From Nymphaea colorata (Eukaryota > Streptophyta > Magnoliopsida > Nymphaeales > Nymphaeaceae): a DNA stretch of 64,000 nucleotides. The translations under genes and the position numbers were made by a program. Below are positions 1 to 9,999 of the stretch, in pieces (the stretch's first letter is position 1; every line of letters starts with the position of its first letter). The DNA lies in NCBI RefSeq assembly GCF_008831285.2, contig NW_022204507.1:1488001-1552000 (forward strand). Direction: 5' to 3'. Under the pieces are notes generated by a model. That model worked only from the letters and a program-made list of their open reading frames with translations, was not told where the DNA came from and did no database searches.

Positions 1-3000
1 TTACAATGGCCAACGTATCCGAAGTCATGCTGCACTTAGACATGTCAATAGAGGTGCTTCTGCTTTTCAAAAGCACTTGTTTACATTGGGGAAGTTATTG
101 GGGAAGCTTTAGAAGAAAGCTTGATTGGTCCTTAGAAGAGCTGATATATAGTTCTGTGTGGGGCCCAACACTTAGCAAGTTCAAAAGAGACAAAAATATG
201 CTTGGCATAAATGTAAAAATACAACACTAAAAACTAAAAAGATACCACTACATTGTTTGCAAGGGTACCGAATAATACATTAGATTCTATGTTTTCTTGA
301 TAATATTCTCTTGAATTGTATTCCATCTGTGTAAACCAGAAATTAACAACAGGTCGTGAAGGCCCAGGGAAATGTTTCTGTTTATACACAGAAGATGAGT
401 TTGACAAATTGAAAGACTCTACTGAACCAGAAATTAAGAGGTGTAGCCTTTCAAATGTTGTCCTACAGCTGAAGGCTTTAGGAATTGATGATGACCTTGG
501 ATTTTATTTCATTGATAAACCTTCAAGGTGGGAGGTTCTCCTGTTTAAGTGAGATGGTCTTTATTTGTATAATCTAGAATGCCTGTATATATATGCTTTT
601 TATGTCTTCAACATGATCACTTGGCAAGACACAACCTCCTTTTTTTACTTAACAACGTTTGATGCTGTCCATAATTCTTACCAACAATTGTGGCTTCTGA
701 TAAAGAGGCATCTGCTTTGATCGCTTCACATCTGCAATTTTTTTTTTATCCAGGAGTACTACATTTTTTATTCTATATACCATATTTGCATGTTGTTTTT
801 AGTTGTACACACTGTAGTGTATTTGTGTCTGGGAAAAATGCATCTGATTGCAATTTTTCGTTCTGTTCTTTATGCAGCAAGGGCAGATGATTAAGCGACG
901 ATAAAGATACACCAATATTATAGGATTATAGTGATTTGTTTTTGTCTGGTTTTCATGATGTTCTCTCTACATGATTTAACGGTCTTTAGATCTCATGCAC
1001 TGTTCTCACAAAATGGTTAGGTTTCAAAAGGAAAATGATTGCTCCTTTATTTTCCTAATGTAATGAGTAGCTGACATTTTGCCATACTGGAAATTGCTTT
1101 TCTGCTTCTGTCCAAAACTAGTAGCATAACTTCATGCACAAAATGATGCAGGATGGCCATTGTGAAATCCTTGGAGCAATTGTATGCTCTGGGAGCACTG
1201 ACTGATGAAGGCAAACTGTCAGATCCAGGTCGGCATCATATGGCTTGGTTACCGTTGGATGCCATCTATGCCAAAGCGCTTATCCAGGCTAGCACCTTCA
1301 ACTGTTTGGAAGAAATGTTAATGGTTGTAGCAATGTTGTCAGTTGAATCCATTTTTTGCTTCCCCAGGGAAAAGATTGATGAGGTGCATTTTAATATGGC
1401 TGATCTTGGTGGTTTAGGTAGCTAGTCATATTTTGTGCAGGTTATCTCATGCTAGTGTGCTGTTAAGAATCTGTGTATCCAGGTGCTTACTGAAACACCG
1501 TATATATATACAGGTCTGCTTTGCTTCCTCCATTCGGTTGTATGCTGGTTGATCTTTTTTTCTTTTTCTGGTATGATAGATTGTTCAGGTGTTTACTGAA
1601 ATACCATCTGTGTCGTATCCTGATTCAATGACCTTTTTATGCAGAGATCATAGGAAACCTTGCTTGGAGGAGTGTGCTATTTTTAGTTATGAGTGTTCCT
1701 ATTTTATCTGACTTGTCAGTAATGCCACGTTTTAATTTTCTATGTTGTCCATGTTCGCTGTGTTCTAATAATCATATGAAAGCCTGCTCAGTTTTCCTGT
1801 AACATTTGCTGCATGTCCATTAAGGGTCCTGTTATCAAGTTAGGAGAGCCAACAAAATTCAGAATTTTCACCTACTTAGAGAACAAGTTACTCCTCACCA
1901 TAGGATTAAATTGATGGAAATGATCATTTGCACCAATTGTGCCTGTAAGCATAAGTAAACATCAATTCCTTTCAAGGAAATTAATGTCCATTGACTTTTT
2001 TTTTTGGGAGTTGTGTAAGTTGCAGTCTCTCAGGGCCACCACTATGACACCCCAATTAGATTCACAATTCAGAATGCTGCCAAGGTAGTTGCCGTACTTC
2101 GCATCCCCATTACTGTTTCAACCCCGGTGGATCGTAAAACGCGATGACACAAAAAACACATTCAAGTACATTGAGGTGAGAGCGGAGCAAACTGCCAATT
2201 CTACAAAATAAAAGCTCAAGGCCGAAGGTGAAAATAAAAATGCTTAACCGCGGAACCATCACGAACACTAAACTTTTCACAGATTGTATGACGAAGTAGG
2301 GCCTTTGCTAGTCCTTCTGTGAAATACAAAAACTGATCATTGATAGTTCCTGGAACTATCTGGTCTTCGTGCTTGTTGAACTTACTTTGATAGTTCACTT
2401 CCTTCTTAAGCATCAACATGCTTTTCTTGTGGCAAACAAGCACGCATAACAGAACAGAAGCTCTCTTCTCCTATAACAGTATGAATTTTAGGCCATGCTT
2501 GGAAAGCTGATAATGAAAAATCAAGACGACCTCCATGAAAGACAAGACATTGATGGGATTGAGTCCAAGCTTTCTCCCTTTTGTTCAACTGGCTTTAGGC
2601 AGACTATCTTCTAGACTGGGTTTGGTCAGTTACCAGCATGTTTGTTTGACCTTTAGTTCATTTAATTTAATTGCATCCTCATCCTGTCAAAAATTTTTTG
2701 TTAATGGCCTATATTTGTCCCAACATTTTGTGAGAGTATACCAGCTACAGATGTGTACTGGTTGCACTTTGTATGAGCTCCCTGTGATGTTGACCTTCAC
2801 TACCTGTTTGGAGTATGAAATTCCTTTTGTATTTCAACTCATCCATTGTTTAATATTCTGCAGAATTCTTTGATGATATTGCATTCGGTGAAGCACTATT
2901 GTACACTAGATCCTCAAGCCTAACTGGAAATCGCCATCTCTTTTCCACCAGATTCAACAAGTGGAACTCTCTCTCTCTCAGGGAGTTTCTTTCTCTTTCC

Positions 3001-3046
3001 CCCTTTCACTAATAATCTAGCACTTTTGTTGGTTTTTTAATGTTTC
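1..3046 (+). repeat. Chimeric gene-fragment block, copy C
   Basis: This stretch is closely similar to copy B from 48025 onward; base 1 aligns with 48025. It holds the end of an unidentified block, two DEAH10-type helicase exons and a long intron-like tail. Relative to copy B it lacks about 60 bp near 205, and it jumps at about 2908 from the equivalent of 50770 to that of 51490, so it has lost the first JmjC exons. It ends at 3046, where a Copia LTR begins; copy B carries the uninterrupted sequence at about 51635. From 1400 to 3046 I recognise no exon with confidence. The left end lies outside the window. Confidence 0.85.
353..1383 (+). pseudogene. DEAH10-type RNA helicase fragment (two exons), copy C
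   Basis: Two exon-like pieces match the C-terminal half of plant DEAH-box ATP-dependent RNA helicases, closest to DEAH10. Exon 353-527 follows an AG acceptor, begins in the tail of motif VI (GREGPGKCF) and continues through LSNVVLQLKALGIDDDLGF to FIDKPSR, before a GT donor. Exon 1152-1383 (MAIVKSLEQLYALGALTD, then LPLDAIYAKALI and FNCLEEMLMVVAMLSVESIF) is the winged-helix and ratchet part of the helicase-associated domain. The split codon for Arg joins the two exons in phase. Upstream helicase motifs I to V are absent here, and the sequence after the second exon does not continue the domain. Both exons are still open, so this is the best preserved copy, but it cannot encode a helicase alone. 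Confidence 0.8.
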
Positions 3047-3285
3047 TGTAGAAACACGAACAAGAAGAGGAAAAACGGTGATCACGATGTAACGTGGAAA
3101 ACCCTCAACACGAGGGAGAAAAAACCACAAATGAGGAGGAGCCGATGCCCACTAGCTACCAGACTCTCTCTCTCCTTAGATTTTCATTCACACTTAAGAT
3201 TAGGGTTACACTGATATAAGTATACCCTAATAAGGACATACTGGATCGGGTCAGACCCAGACCAAAAACATAAGATCCATCAACA
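3047..3285 (-). repeat. Copia-1 3' LTR
   Basis: A 239-bp LTR with TG..CA ends: the plus strand begins TGTAGAAACACG and ends CCATCAACA. The adjoining internal sequence (CTCCCCTCAAGTTGGG on the plus strand) is the complement of a polypurine tract. The LTR resembles those at 43428-43677 and 52091-52345. The 5-bp target flank before it would be GTTTC (3042-3046), but the other flank is lost. Confidence 0.85.
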
Positions 3286-3338
3286 CTCCCCTCAAGTTGG
3301 GCATACATATCAAACATGCCCAACTTGAATACATTCCT

Positions 3339-5225
3339 CTAAAATGAAGCTAAAGGAAGAGCTTTCGTCAAAACATCAGCTGTTTGGTCTTCAGACTTCA
3401 TGTAAGGTAAGATCAACTCTATCGTATCAACCCTTTCACGAATGAAGTGACGATCAATTTCAACATGTTTTGTTCTGTCGTGTAGAACAGGGTTGTTGGC
3501 TAAGTTGATTGCAGACTTGTTGTCACAATACATCTTCATAGGTCCTTCAATCTCTATACCAATGTCAGTCAGCAATATTTTCAACCAAAGTAACTCTGAC
3601 ACTCCCACAGCAACGGCCCTATATTCTGCTTCTGCACTAGATCTAGAACAAACATCCTGTCTCTTGCTCCTCCATACGACAAGATTTCCTCCCAAGTAAA
3701 CACAGTACCCCGTAATAGACCATCTGGTATCACCACAACCTGCCCAGTCTGCATCAGAATAACCCTCATCAGAATAACCCTCGATCTCCACAATCTCTTG
3801 TTTTACATAGAAGAGTTCCTTACGGGGATTTTTCTTCAAGTAACATAGTACTCTGTCCACAGCCTTCAGATGTGCATCAGTTGGTGCATGCATGAATTGA
3901 CTCAATACATTCACCACAAAAGTAATATCTGGTCTCGTTAGAGTCAGATAAATCAACTTTCCAACCAGACGCTGAAATCTTCCCTTGCCTTCTTCACAGA
4001 GTGGCTCTCCATCTCTAAGACTCAACTTGTGCCCAGTGTCAAATGGGGTAGAAGCAGGTCTACACCCCAATTTACCAGTCTTTTCCAGCAGATCTAACGT
4101 GTATTTCATTTAGTTTAGCACAAGGCCAGTACTAGACCTAGCAATTTCAATACCAAGAAAATACCTCAACTTGCCAAGATCTTTGAGATCAAATTTTGTA
4201 GCTAGTAACCCTTTTAGCTTGATGACCTCTTCCTCATCATTTCCTGTGACAATCATGTCATCCACATAAACAAGTAAGAGAGTGACCCTGCCCTCCTTTT
4301 TCTTCACAAACAGAGTGTGATCTCCGTTTCCTTGTTTGTACCCATGATGTAGCATTACTCATCTCAGTCGTTCGAACCATGCTCTGGGTGATTGCTTGAG
4401 GCCATACAAGGCCTTTTTTAGCTTGTAACATTTCTCTGGTTCTTCATATCCTGGAGGCATACGCATATAAACTTCTTCTTCAAGGTCACCATTGAGGAAG
4501 GCATTCTTAACATCTAGTTGGTACATCTTCCACTCCTTCTCCTTCATCACAGCTAGGGATATAACAACTCTAACTGTCTTCATTTTCGCAATGGGAGCAA
4601 AAGTCTCCAAGTAATCAATTCCATATTTCTGGCTAAACCCCTTGGCCACAAGACGAGCTTTATATCTTTCAACACTTCCATCTGCTTTGTACTTGATGGT
4701 ATATACCCATTTGGATCCAACTAGGTGAGCAGCCTCAGGAATCTTCACCACTTCCCATGTCATATTTCTTCTCAAGGCAAACATTTCTTCTTTCATTGCA
4801 TCAGCCCACTTGGAATCACTTTGACCTTCAGCAATAGTCCTAGGGATCACAGCCAAAGAAAGAGAAGAAACAAAACACTTGTAATCCTTTCCAAGTCTGG
4901 AATAAGACACAAAATTACCAATAGGGTGTTGAGTACATGACCTGACACCCTTCCTTAGGGCAATGGGAAGGTCTTCATTCTTCTTTTCAACCTCATCATG
5001 AGCCTCCAGAGTCTCCACGGTAGGACTTGGTTCATCCAGGGAAGGAGTGGCATTCGGATTGGAAGTAGATCTAGCATCACAAGTCACCTCCTCTGTCCGA
5101 GTACCTCGTCTAGAGTAGACCTGTCCAAACAACCGATGGCCTTCATTCTCAATTCCAGTGTCACACCCTTCCTCCTTCTCAGGCACATCAACAACAATGA
5201 GAGATTCTGCTTTCCTGTAGTCCAA
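3339..5225 (-). pseudogene. Copia-1 reverse transcriptase-RNase H
   Basis: One long minus-strand frame runs from the integrase-RT linker through RT to the end of RNase H, broken by stops at 4359-4361 and 4110-4112. The RT start contains [20 protein letters not shown], followed by [19 protein letters not shown] and [19 protein letters not shown]. The catalytic motif LLVYVDDMIVTG lies near 4260. RNase H shows DADWAGCGDTRWS, then SRSSAEAEYRAVAVGVSELL and MYCDNKSAINLANNPVLHDR. A short in-frame duplication (EGYSDEGYSDADWAG) lies near 3760. The related Copia-2 copy reads LRQVM where this one has the first stop, so that stop is secondary. With so few breaks this pol is comparatively young. Confidence 0.88.
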
Positions 5226-6117
5226 AAAATCTGTAAATTGAAGTTCCTGTTTCTGAGAATACTTTCCTTAACCACAGACTGCTCCCCCTGAAGAGGATTC
5301 TCACCAAAGTGTAAGAGCCATGTTCCAAGAATGTAACATCCCTCATAACATAAACTCGACCAGTGATGGGGTCAATACATCTGTACCCTTTCTGAGTAGG
5401 AGAGTACCCCACAAACACACCTTTGATAGACCTAGGATCAAGTTTCTTAACATTTGGACTGTGATTATGGATAAAGCACACACAACCAAAAACACGAGGA
5501 GGGAAAAGAAATGGTGGACGACTGCCATGCAGCAACGAGTGGGGAGTCCTACCATGCAGAACACGACTGGGCATGCGGTTGATGAGATATGCACTAGTAA
5601 GAACTGCGTCACCCCAATAATGTTTGGGAAGATTTCTCTGAAACAAAAGAGCCCTAGTGACATTAAGAAGCTGACGATTTTTCCTTTCAGCAGGGGGGGT
5701 GTAACTACAAGACGTCTCATGAACAATCCCCCTTTGTCAAAGAAACTCCTCAACTGACTGACACATATATTCACGAGCATTATCGGACTGAAACGTTTTA
5801 ATATTTGCACCATATTGGGTATGCACAAGAAGAATGAAAGTCTCGATGATATGAGGGACCTCACTACGACCTTTTAACAAGTACACAAAGGTGGCACGAG
5901 AGAAATCATCAATGAAAGTGATAAAATATTGAAAACCTTGACGGGTATGAATTCCCGAAGGCCCCCATACATCCGAGTGAATCAAGGAAAAAGCTTCATT
6001 AACACAACTAGTAGAAATAGGGTAAGAAGCCCTCACATGTTTGGCAAACTGACAAATATCACAAGAAATGGAAGACAAATCCAAGGAAGAACACAAGTCG
6101 GGAAACAACTGTTTCAA
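5188..6117 (-). pseudogene. Copia-1 integrase (frameshifted)
   Basis: The integrase core is spread over several minus-strand frames. 5737-6117 carries the zinc-finger tail (CDICQFAKHVRASYP), LIHSDVWGPSGIHTRQGF with the first catalytic Asp, YFITFIDDFSRATFVYLL and FQSDNAREYM with the second. 5188-5646 resumes with HYWGDAVLTSAYLINRMPSR and VFGCVCFIHN. The segment between them, which should hold the catalytic Glu (VAERKNRQL in Copia-3), is shifted and partly scrambled around 5670-5740. No functional integrase is possible. The downstream linker is frameshifted into RT near 5230. Confidence 0.85.
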
Positions 6118-6160
6118 AATCCCAAAAGGTAAATGCCCAAAACGTTTAGTACAAGAAGGA

Positions 6161-7165
6161 CTAAAGACAATCTTCTCTTCGTTTATCTGTCTTGCGGATC
6201 GCTGTCATAAGAGCAGTAGCCACACGTATGGGAAGACGATATAAGCCATCAGAAGTCAAACCAATCCCAATCCTCTTTCCTGTCACCAAGTCCTGCAAAA
6301 CACAGCGATCGGCAGAGAAAATAAGTTCACAATTCAATTCTTTAGTAAGTCTACTGACTGAAAAGAGATTTAAAGGAAACTGGGGGACATGTAATGCGCC
6401 CCGCACAGGAAATTTATCCAACAAGGACAGAGTTCCTTCGCCTGCCACACAGGTAGAGGAACCATCTGCGAGAGAAACACGTCCCCTTCCCGATGACAAC
6501 TTATACTCATGAAACAATTTTGGATTACCTGTCATGTGATGAGTAGCACCACTATCTACAATCCATTCCCCCATAGAAGAGTTACCTTGATCACCAATAA
6601 CTGCAAGAGCATGATTAGCCTTAGTCTCCTCTGATGTCTCGACCTGGTTGACATCGATCCGGCCCAAGTAAGCCCTCAGTTCACGAATCTGATCAGCCGA
6701 AATGGAGAGTTTTTCTCCACTAGATTTGGACACCTCAGACACAGGTGTCTTTCCAATAGAAGACCTCCCTCTGTTACCTTTCTTCTCTGGATGGAGATCC
6801 CAACAATAGTCCACGGTATGACCTGTCTTCTTGCAGTGGGCACATCGGTGAAGGGGCCTAGTCAGGCCTCCAGGACCACGACTCACAAGTGCTGATCTGT
6901 CATGAGAGGGCACAAGATCCCTCTTGCCTTCATTTGTAACCAGCCTTCTCTGTTCTTCCGCTTCAACATAGGAGTACACATCCTCAATACTGGACACTTC
7001 CCCTGAATTCAGAATCTAGCTTCTAACACTTTCAAAGACATCATTTAAACCAGCTAAAAAGAGAAACACCCTGTTTTCCCATTTCTGGGCGACATGAAGT
7101 GCCTGATCTGGAGGACAATGCCAAGGAATATCAAAATGATAGTCAAGTTCTTCCCACTTGGCTTT
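6161..7165 (-). pseudogene. Copia-1 gag (C-terminal) and protease
   Basis: Reading leftwards from 7165, gag residues KWEELDY and AQKWENRVFLFLAGLNDVFE are followed by a TAG stop and then ILNSGE. The frame from 6997 continues with SSIEDVYSYVEAEEQRRL and the nucleocapsid zinc knuckle CAHCKKTGHTVDYC (CX2CX4HX4C). Protease follows with WIVDSGATHHMTGNPKLF, the DSGA aspartic protease signature, then LHVPQFPLNLFSVSRLTKEL, the start of the GAG-pre-integrase region. The gag N-terminus is gone. The TAG is shared with Copia-3 at the equivalent codon. Confidence 0.85.
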
Positions 7166-7520
7166 CGGACGATAGGTCCAGGCGTCGGACGTCGGAGGGC
7201 AGGCATCGGTCGTCGAGCACCGGCGGCGGATCCAGGCGTCGGGCGTTAGGTGTCGGGCGTCATGCGTCGGGCGTCAGGTGTCGGGCGTCATGCGTCGGGC
7301 ATAGGCGATGAACAGGGCGGTCGTGGAGGAGCGACGGGCGATGGCAGGGAGCAGCTCTCAACGAGGGGACAGCGGAAGATGCAGAGAGGGGAACGCCGGA
7401 ACTCCACGGCGGTAGAGAAACAGTGGCAGACGCAGGGCGATGGTAGGCAGGGCGTCGGTGGCGTCGGGCGATGTGTCGAGCACGTGCGGCGGGCGCAGGA
7501 AGAAGCCCGTCGATGAGCAA
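7166..7520 (-). other. GC-rich Copia-1 leader with short GTCGGGCGT-type repeats
   Basis: This tract is much more GC-rich than its surroundings. Between about 7180 and 7310 it repeats short variants of GCGTCGGGCGTCA. Similar GC-rich CGACGC/CCCGAC words fill the region just after the PBS of Copia-3 (52390-52790), so I read it as the 5' untranslated leader of this copia family, joined to mid-gag by an internal deletion. Long open frames on both strands here result from the GC-rich composition and lack protein similarity that I recognise. Confidence 0.55.
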
Positions 7521-7700
7521 GGAGGGAGCGTATCTTGCCTTCTGTGAGTGAGAATCGAGATAGCAGACAGGCCTTTGCCGCCCACACCGATGAAATGCCT
7601 CCACTCCATCTTCTCATCGCTTGCAACAAAAGCATTGGCCTGCCTCGAAGGAGACATTTCTTTCCGGGTAATCGACGATGCAGAGGGCTTTTCCCCCGTT
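7520..7700 (-). pseudogene. MurC-like exon fragment, copy 1
   Basis: On the minus strand a short frame reads MEWRHFIGVGGKGLSAISIL. The GVGGKGLSA piece fits the N-terminal nucleotide-binding loop (GxGGxGxSA) of UDP-N-acetylmuramate-L-alanine ligase (MurC), which plants retain as a chloroplast-type protein. Similarity fades after ISIL, so either the exon ends there or the match is limited to the loop. The same block recurs at 56690-56880 with few differences, including a stretch upstream of the motif. The identification rests on about 20 residues and is tentative. Here it abuts the broken 5' end of Copia-1. Confidence 0.35.
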
Positions 7701-8180
7701 GGTTGGAAGGAAAGGGAGGGATTGAACAATCTCTCCTGCGTTTGGTTGGCTAATTAGAAAGGATGGAAAGGGAGAAAGTCTGTTTGGATGGATGCGAGGG
7801 GAGGGAAAAGAAAGGAAAGGAAATAGAGAGATTGTGTAGTGTAAATCCAATCCCTCTCAAATGGGATGGATTGGGAAGGAAAGAAAAGGAAGATGAGGAG
7901 TTATAGCCTGCCCACAATACCCCTATGAGGACCCACGTCTTGTTGAAGAAGAAACGGAAGAAGAAGGCCCCACGTCTTGTGAAGAAGAAATGAACTATCC
8001 ATGAGACTAATTTAGATCAATGGTAAACTGTCAAGTTATGTATTCTTCCAACTCCGTTTTCCCTCAATGTGATAAAAAACAAGCCAACTATGGTACAAAG
8101 AACTATATTCTAAACATAGATCATGAATTGAAAAAGTTAAAAAGAAATACGACTGAACAGACTGAACAGACCGGATCGGG
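7700..8180. other. Purine-rich spacer, possible small insertion
   Basis: Copy 2 of the neighbouring fragment passes from AGGGCTTTTCCCC to GTTTGGTTG and GGTTGGCC with little between. This copy instead has about 150 bp of GGAAAGG-type purine-rich DNA, including an inverted pair (CCAATCCCTC against GATGGATTGG near 7850). That is compatible with a small MITE-like insertion, but I could not define terminal repeats or a target duplication. No gene is seen in the rest, to 8180. Confidence 0.3.
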
Positions 8181-8384
8181 GTTTGATAGTAATCAACTAA
8201 ACGTGGTTGATATTCAAGACCCGCATACAACGGTGTAAAGATGCATGATGTGATCCATATTGTTAGGATTCAAGGTTACATAGTTTGATAGTAATCAACT
8301 AAACGTGGTTGATATTCAAGACCCGCATACAACGGTGTAAAGATGCATGATGTGATCCATATTGTTAGGATTCAAGGTTACATA
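8181..8384. repeat. 102-bp tandem duplication
   Basis: Two units, 8181-8282 and 8283-8384, are identical by eye. Each starts GTTTGATAGTAATCAAC and ends CAAGGTTACATA. The absence of differences points to a recent duplication. Neither unit has a recognisable gene product. Confidence 0.9.
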
Positions 8385-9777
8385 CGTAATGTAAAAAATA
8401 GATAATTTAATTTTTAAATATTAAGAATTCACCTAAAAATTTTAAAAACAAGAAAACACATGGAAATAAGAAAAAGTTAAAACTAAGAAAATTTTTCTCC
8501 ATGGACATGAAATGCATAGACATAAAAATAACAAGTAAATGCTGCCTACGCTACCTACGAAATGCATTTTCTATTAGAAAAAACAGAAATGACAAGTTAA
8601 ATTACTCTCAACACTTAGACACTCATTGAAACAAGCAAGTTTTCTTTGTATGTGACACGCTCCTTGGAAACTTTAAACAACTTAGAACCTCTAGAAAATC
8701 TTTGACAACAATAGACTCTGGTACACCGTGGATGTTATATGTTCATTTAGATGAAGTCAAGCTTAACATTCAACCTTCAGAAGTTTTAATGACATCAAGT
8801 GAAATTGCACCTTTATGTGGCTGGTGGATGATCATAAACTTCAACAAGACTATTATAATATAAGGGAAACTGACAAATAGCTTTATAAGAAGGGCATCTT
8901 GAATTGTTCTTGTTTTCCTACATGATCACATATTCACATCCAAATCCACAATCTAAATTCATATCCCTACAAAGCCTGAAATCCATCGAGTGCATGAGGT
9001 CCACTTTCCCAACTGACTTTGCCCTCTAAACAATGGTAACTTTATGTGTGAACAATGATAGATAAACAAAACAAGAAAGTAATAAATGGGGCTAATCCAT
9101 AACCCTCCAAAGTCAAAACTAAGCAACAACTTGAGCATCGAGCAGAGTGTTGTGTTAAGTACATGAGAAAAAGAATACCGGCAGAAATAAGTAGCAATAG
9201 TCTACTGCCCACTATGAAGAACTACATGCATCAATATGAATGAACTTAAAAGCGCAAAGCTGCTTCAGTTTGAGGGTCACAAATCTGTCCATAATGCACA
9301 TAAAATATATCTGAATATAACTGAAAACAATAGGAAAATCTAAGAGCTTTGTGAGAAGTACAAATACATGCATCTATTCCTGAGAATGCAGGCAGTCACA
9401 CTAATAATCATTTTGAAAAATCATATTGGGTTCAAAAGAGAGATCTACTAACCGTACCATTGCATGTAGGTTTGTTCCATCTGATGCTGTATTGCAGATT
9501 CTAGATTGCTAAAGTATCAACAACCCTTATTTTTTTCCTTTCTTGATATACAGAAACATAGAATTTAAGAACAAGGAATTTTCTTTTCTTTCTTCCTTTG
9601 CACACACGAAGAGTGCATTATTATGGGTGTCCAACTGTGAACATGCATGTGAGTGAGCAATCAATCAAGACAAGGGAGGGAGGGGGAGAGAGAGAGAAGG
9701 GTAGGTATGGGGCGTTATGTTGGGATACCTTAAGTAAGGAATCTTGTGGTGACCATTCGAGCTATAGCCCTCACCTA
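8385..9777. other. AT-rich unassigned DNA
   Basis: I see no gene, RNA gene or element end here. There is a GA-rich stretch near 9675-9700. Open frames are short and show no protein family that I recognise. Confidence 0.6.
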
Positions 9778-9999
9778 ATCACGGAGAACTTCCAAAACAG
9801 CATATGGCTTTTGAGATGTAGCTGCATTGTCTAGATACACATAATCACGGAGAACTTCCAAAACAGCATATGGCTTCTGACCAATGAGACCATCAACACT
9901 CATGAGCAAGATAAATTGTAAACGTGGATCTTCAAACTGTACCACACTAAGCCTAACAATGTAATAATGTTTATCAGAGGTGGCTTCACATGAGTCCAT
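9778..9999 (-). pseudogene. Cysteine desulfurase-like exon fragment with internal duplication
   Basis: On the minus strand the frame reads VYLDNAATSQKPYAVLEVL, which fits the conserved N-terminal segment (YLDNAATSQKP) of group II cysteine desulfurases (SufS/NFS2, the plastid iron-sulfur cluster enzyme). About 65 bp away the codons for QKPYAVLEVLRD recur, so the exon carries a local duplication (units beginning near 9778 and 9843). Upstream in the same frame are about 45 residues (VQFEDPRLQFILLMSVDGLI) that I cannot place. The PLP lysine and active-site cysteine regions are absent. It is a gene fragment, not a gene. Confidence 0.5.

Larger units (their letters stand above)
3047..7520 (-). mobile_element. 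Copia-1, Ty1/copia LTR retrotransposon, 5'-truncated
   Basis: Read on the minus strand the order is GC-rich leader, gag, protease, integrase, RT, RNase H, polypurine tract and 3' LTR, which is Ty1/copia order. Only the 3' LTR remains; the element breaks off near 7520 next to a MurC-like fragment. The N-terminal part of gag is missing, because leader-like DNA joins mid-gag near 7165. Copia-2 (43428) and Copia-3 (52091) belong to the same family by LTR and protein similarity. Stops and frameshifts in integrase, RT and gag make it non-autonomous. Confidence 0.9.

Noticed and set aside
7099-7760. Several overlapping long open frames on both strands in the GC-rich part
   Set aside because: They arise from GC-rich, stop-poor leader sequence and show arginine-rich composition without recognisable domains.
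8181-8384. Possible CRISPR-like or satellite array
   Set aside because: There are only two directly adjacent units with no spacer, in a plant context.
9598-9777. Start of a gene near 9600
   Set aside because: The open frame is short and runs through a GA-rich tract without domain similarity.
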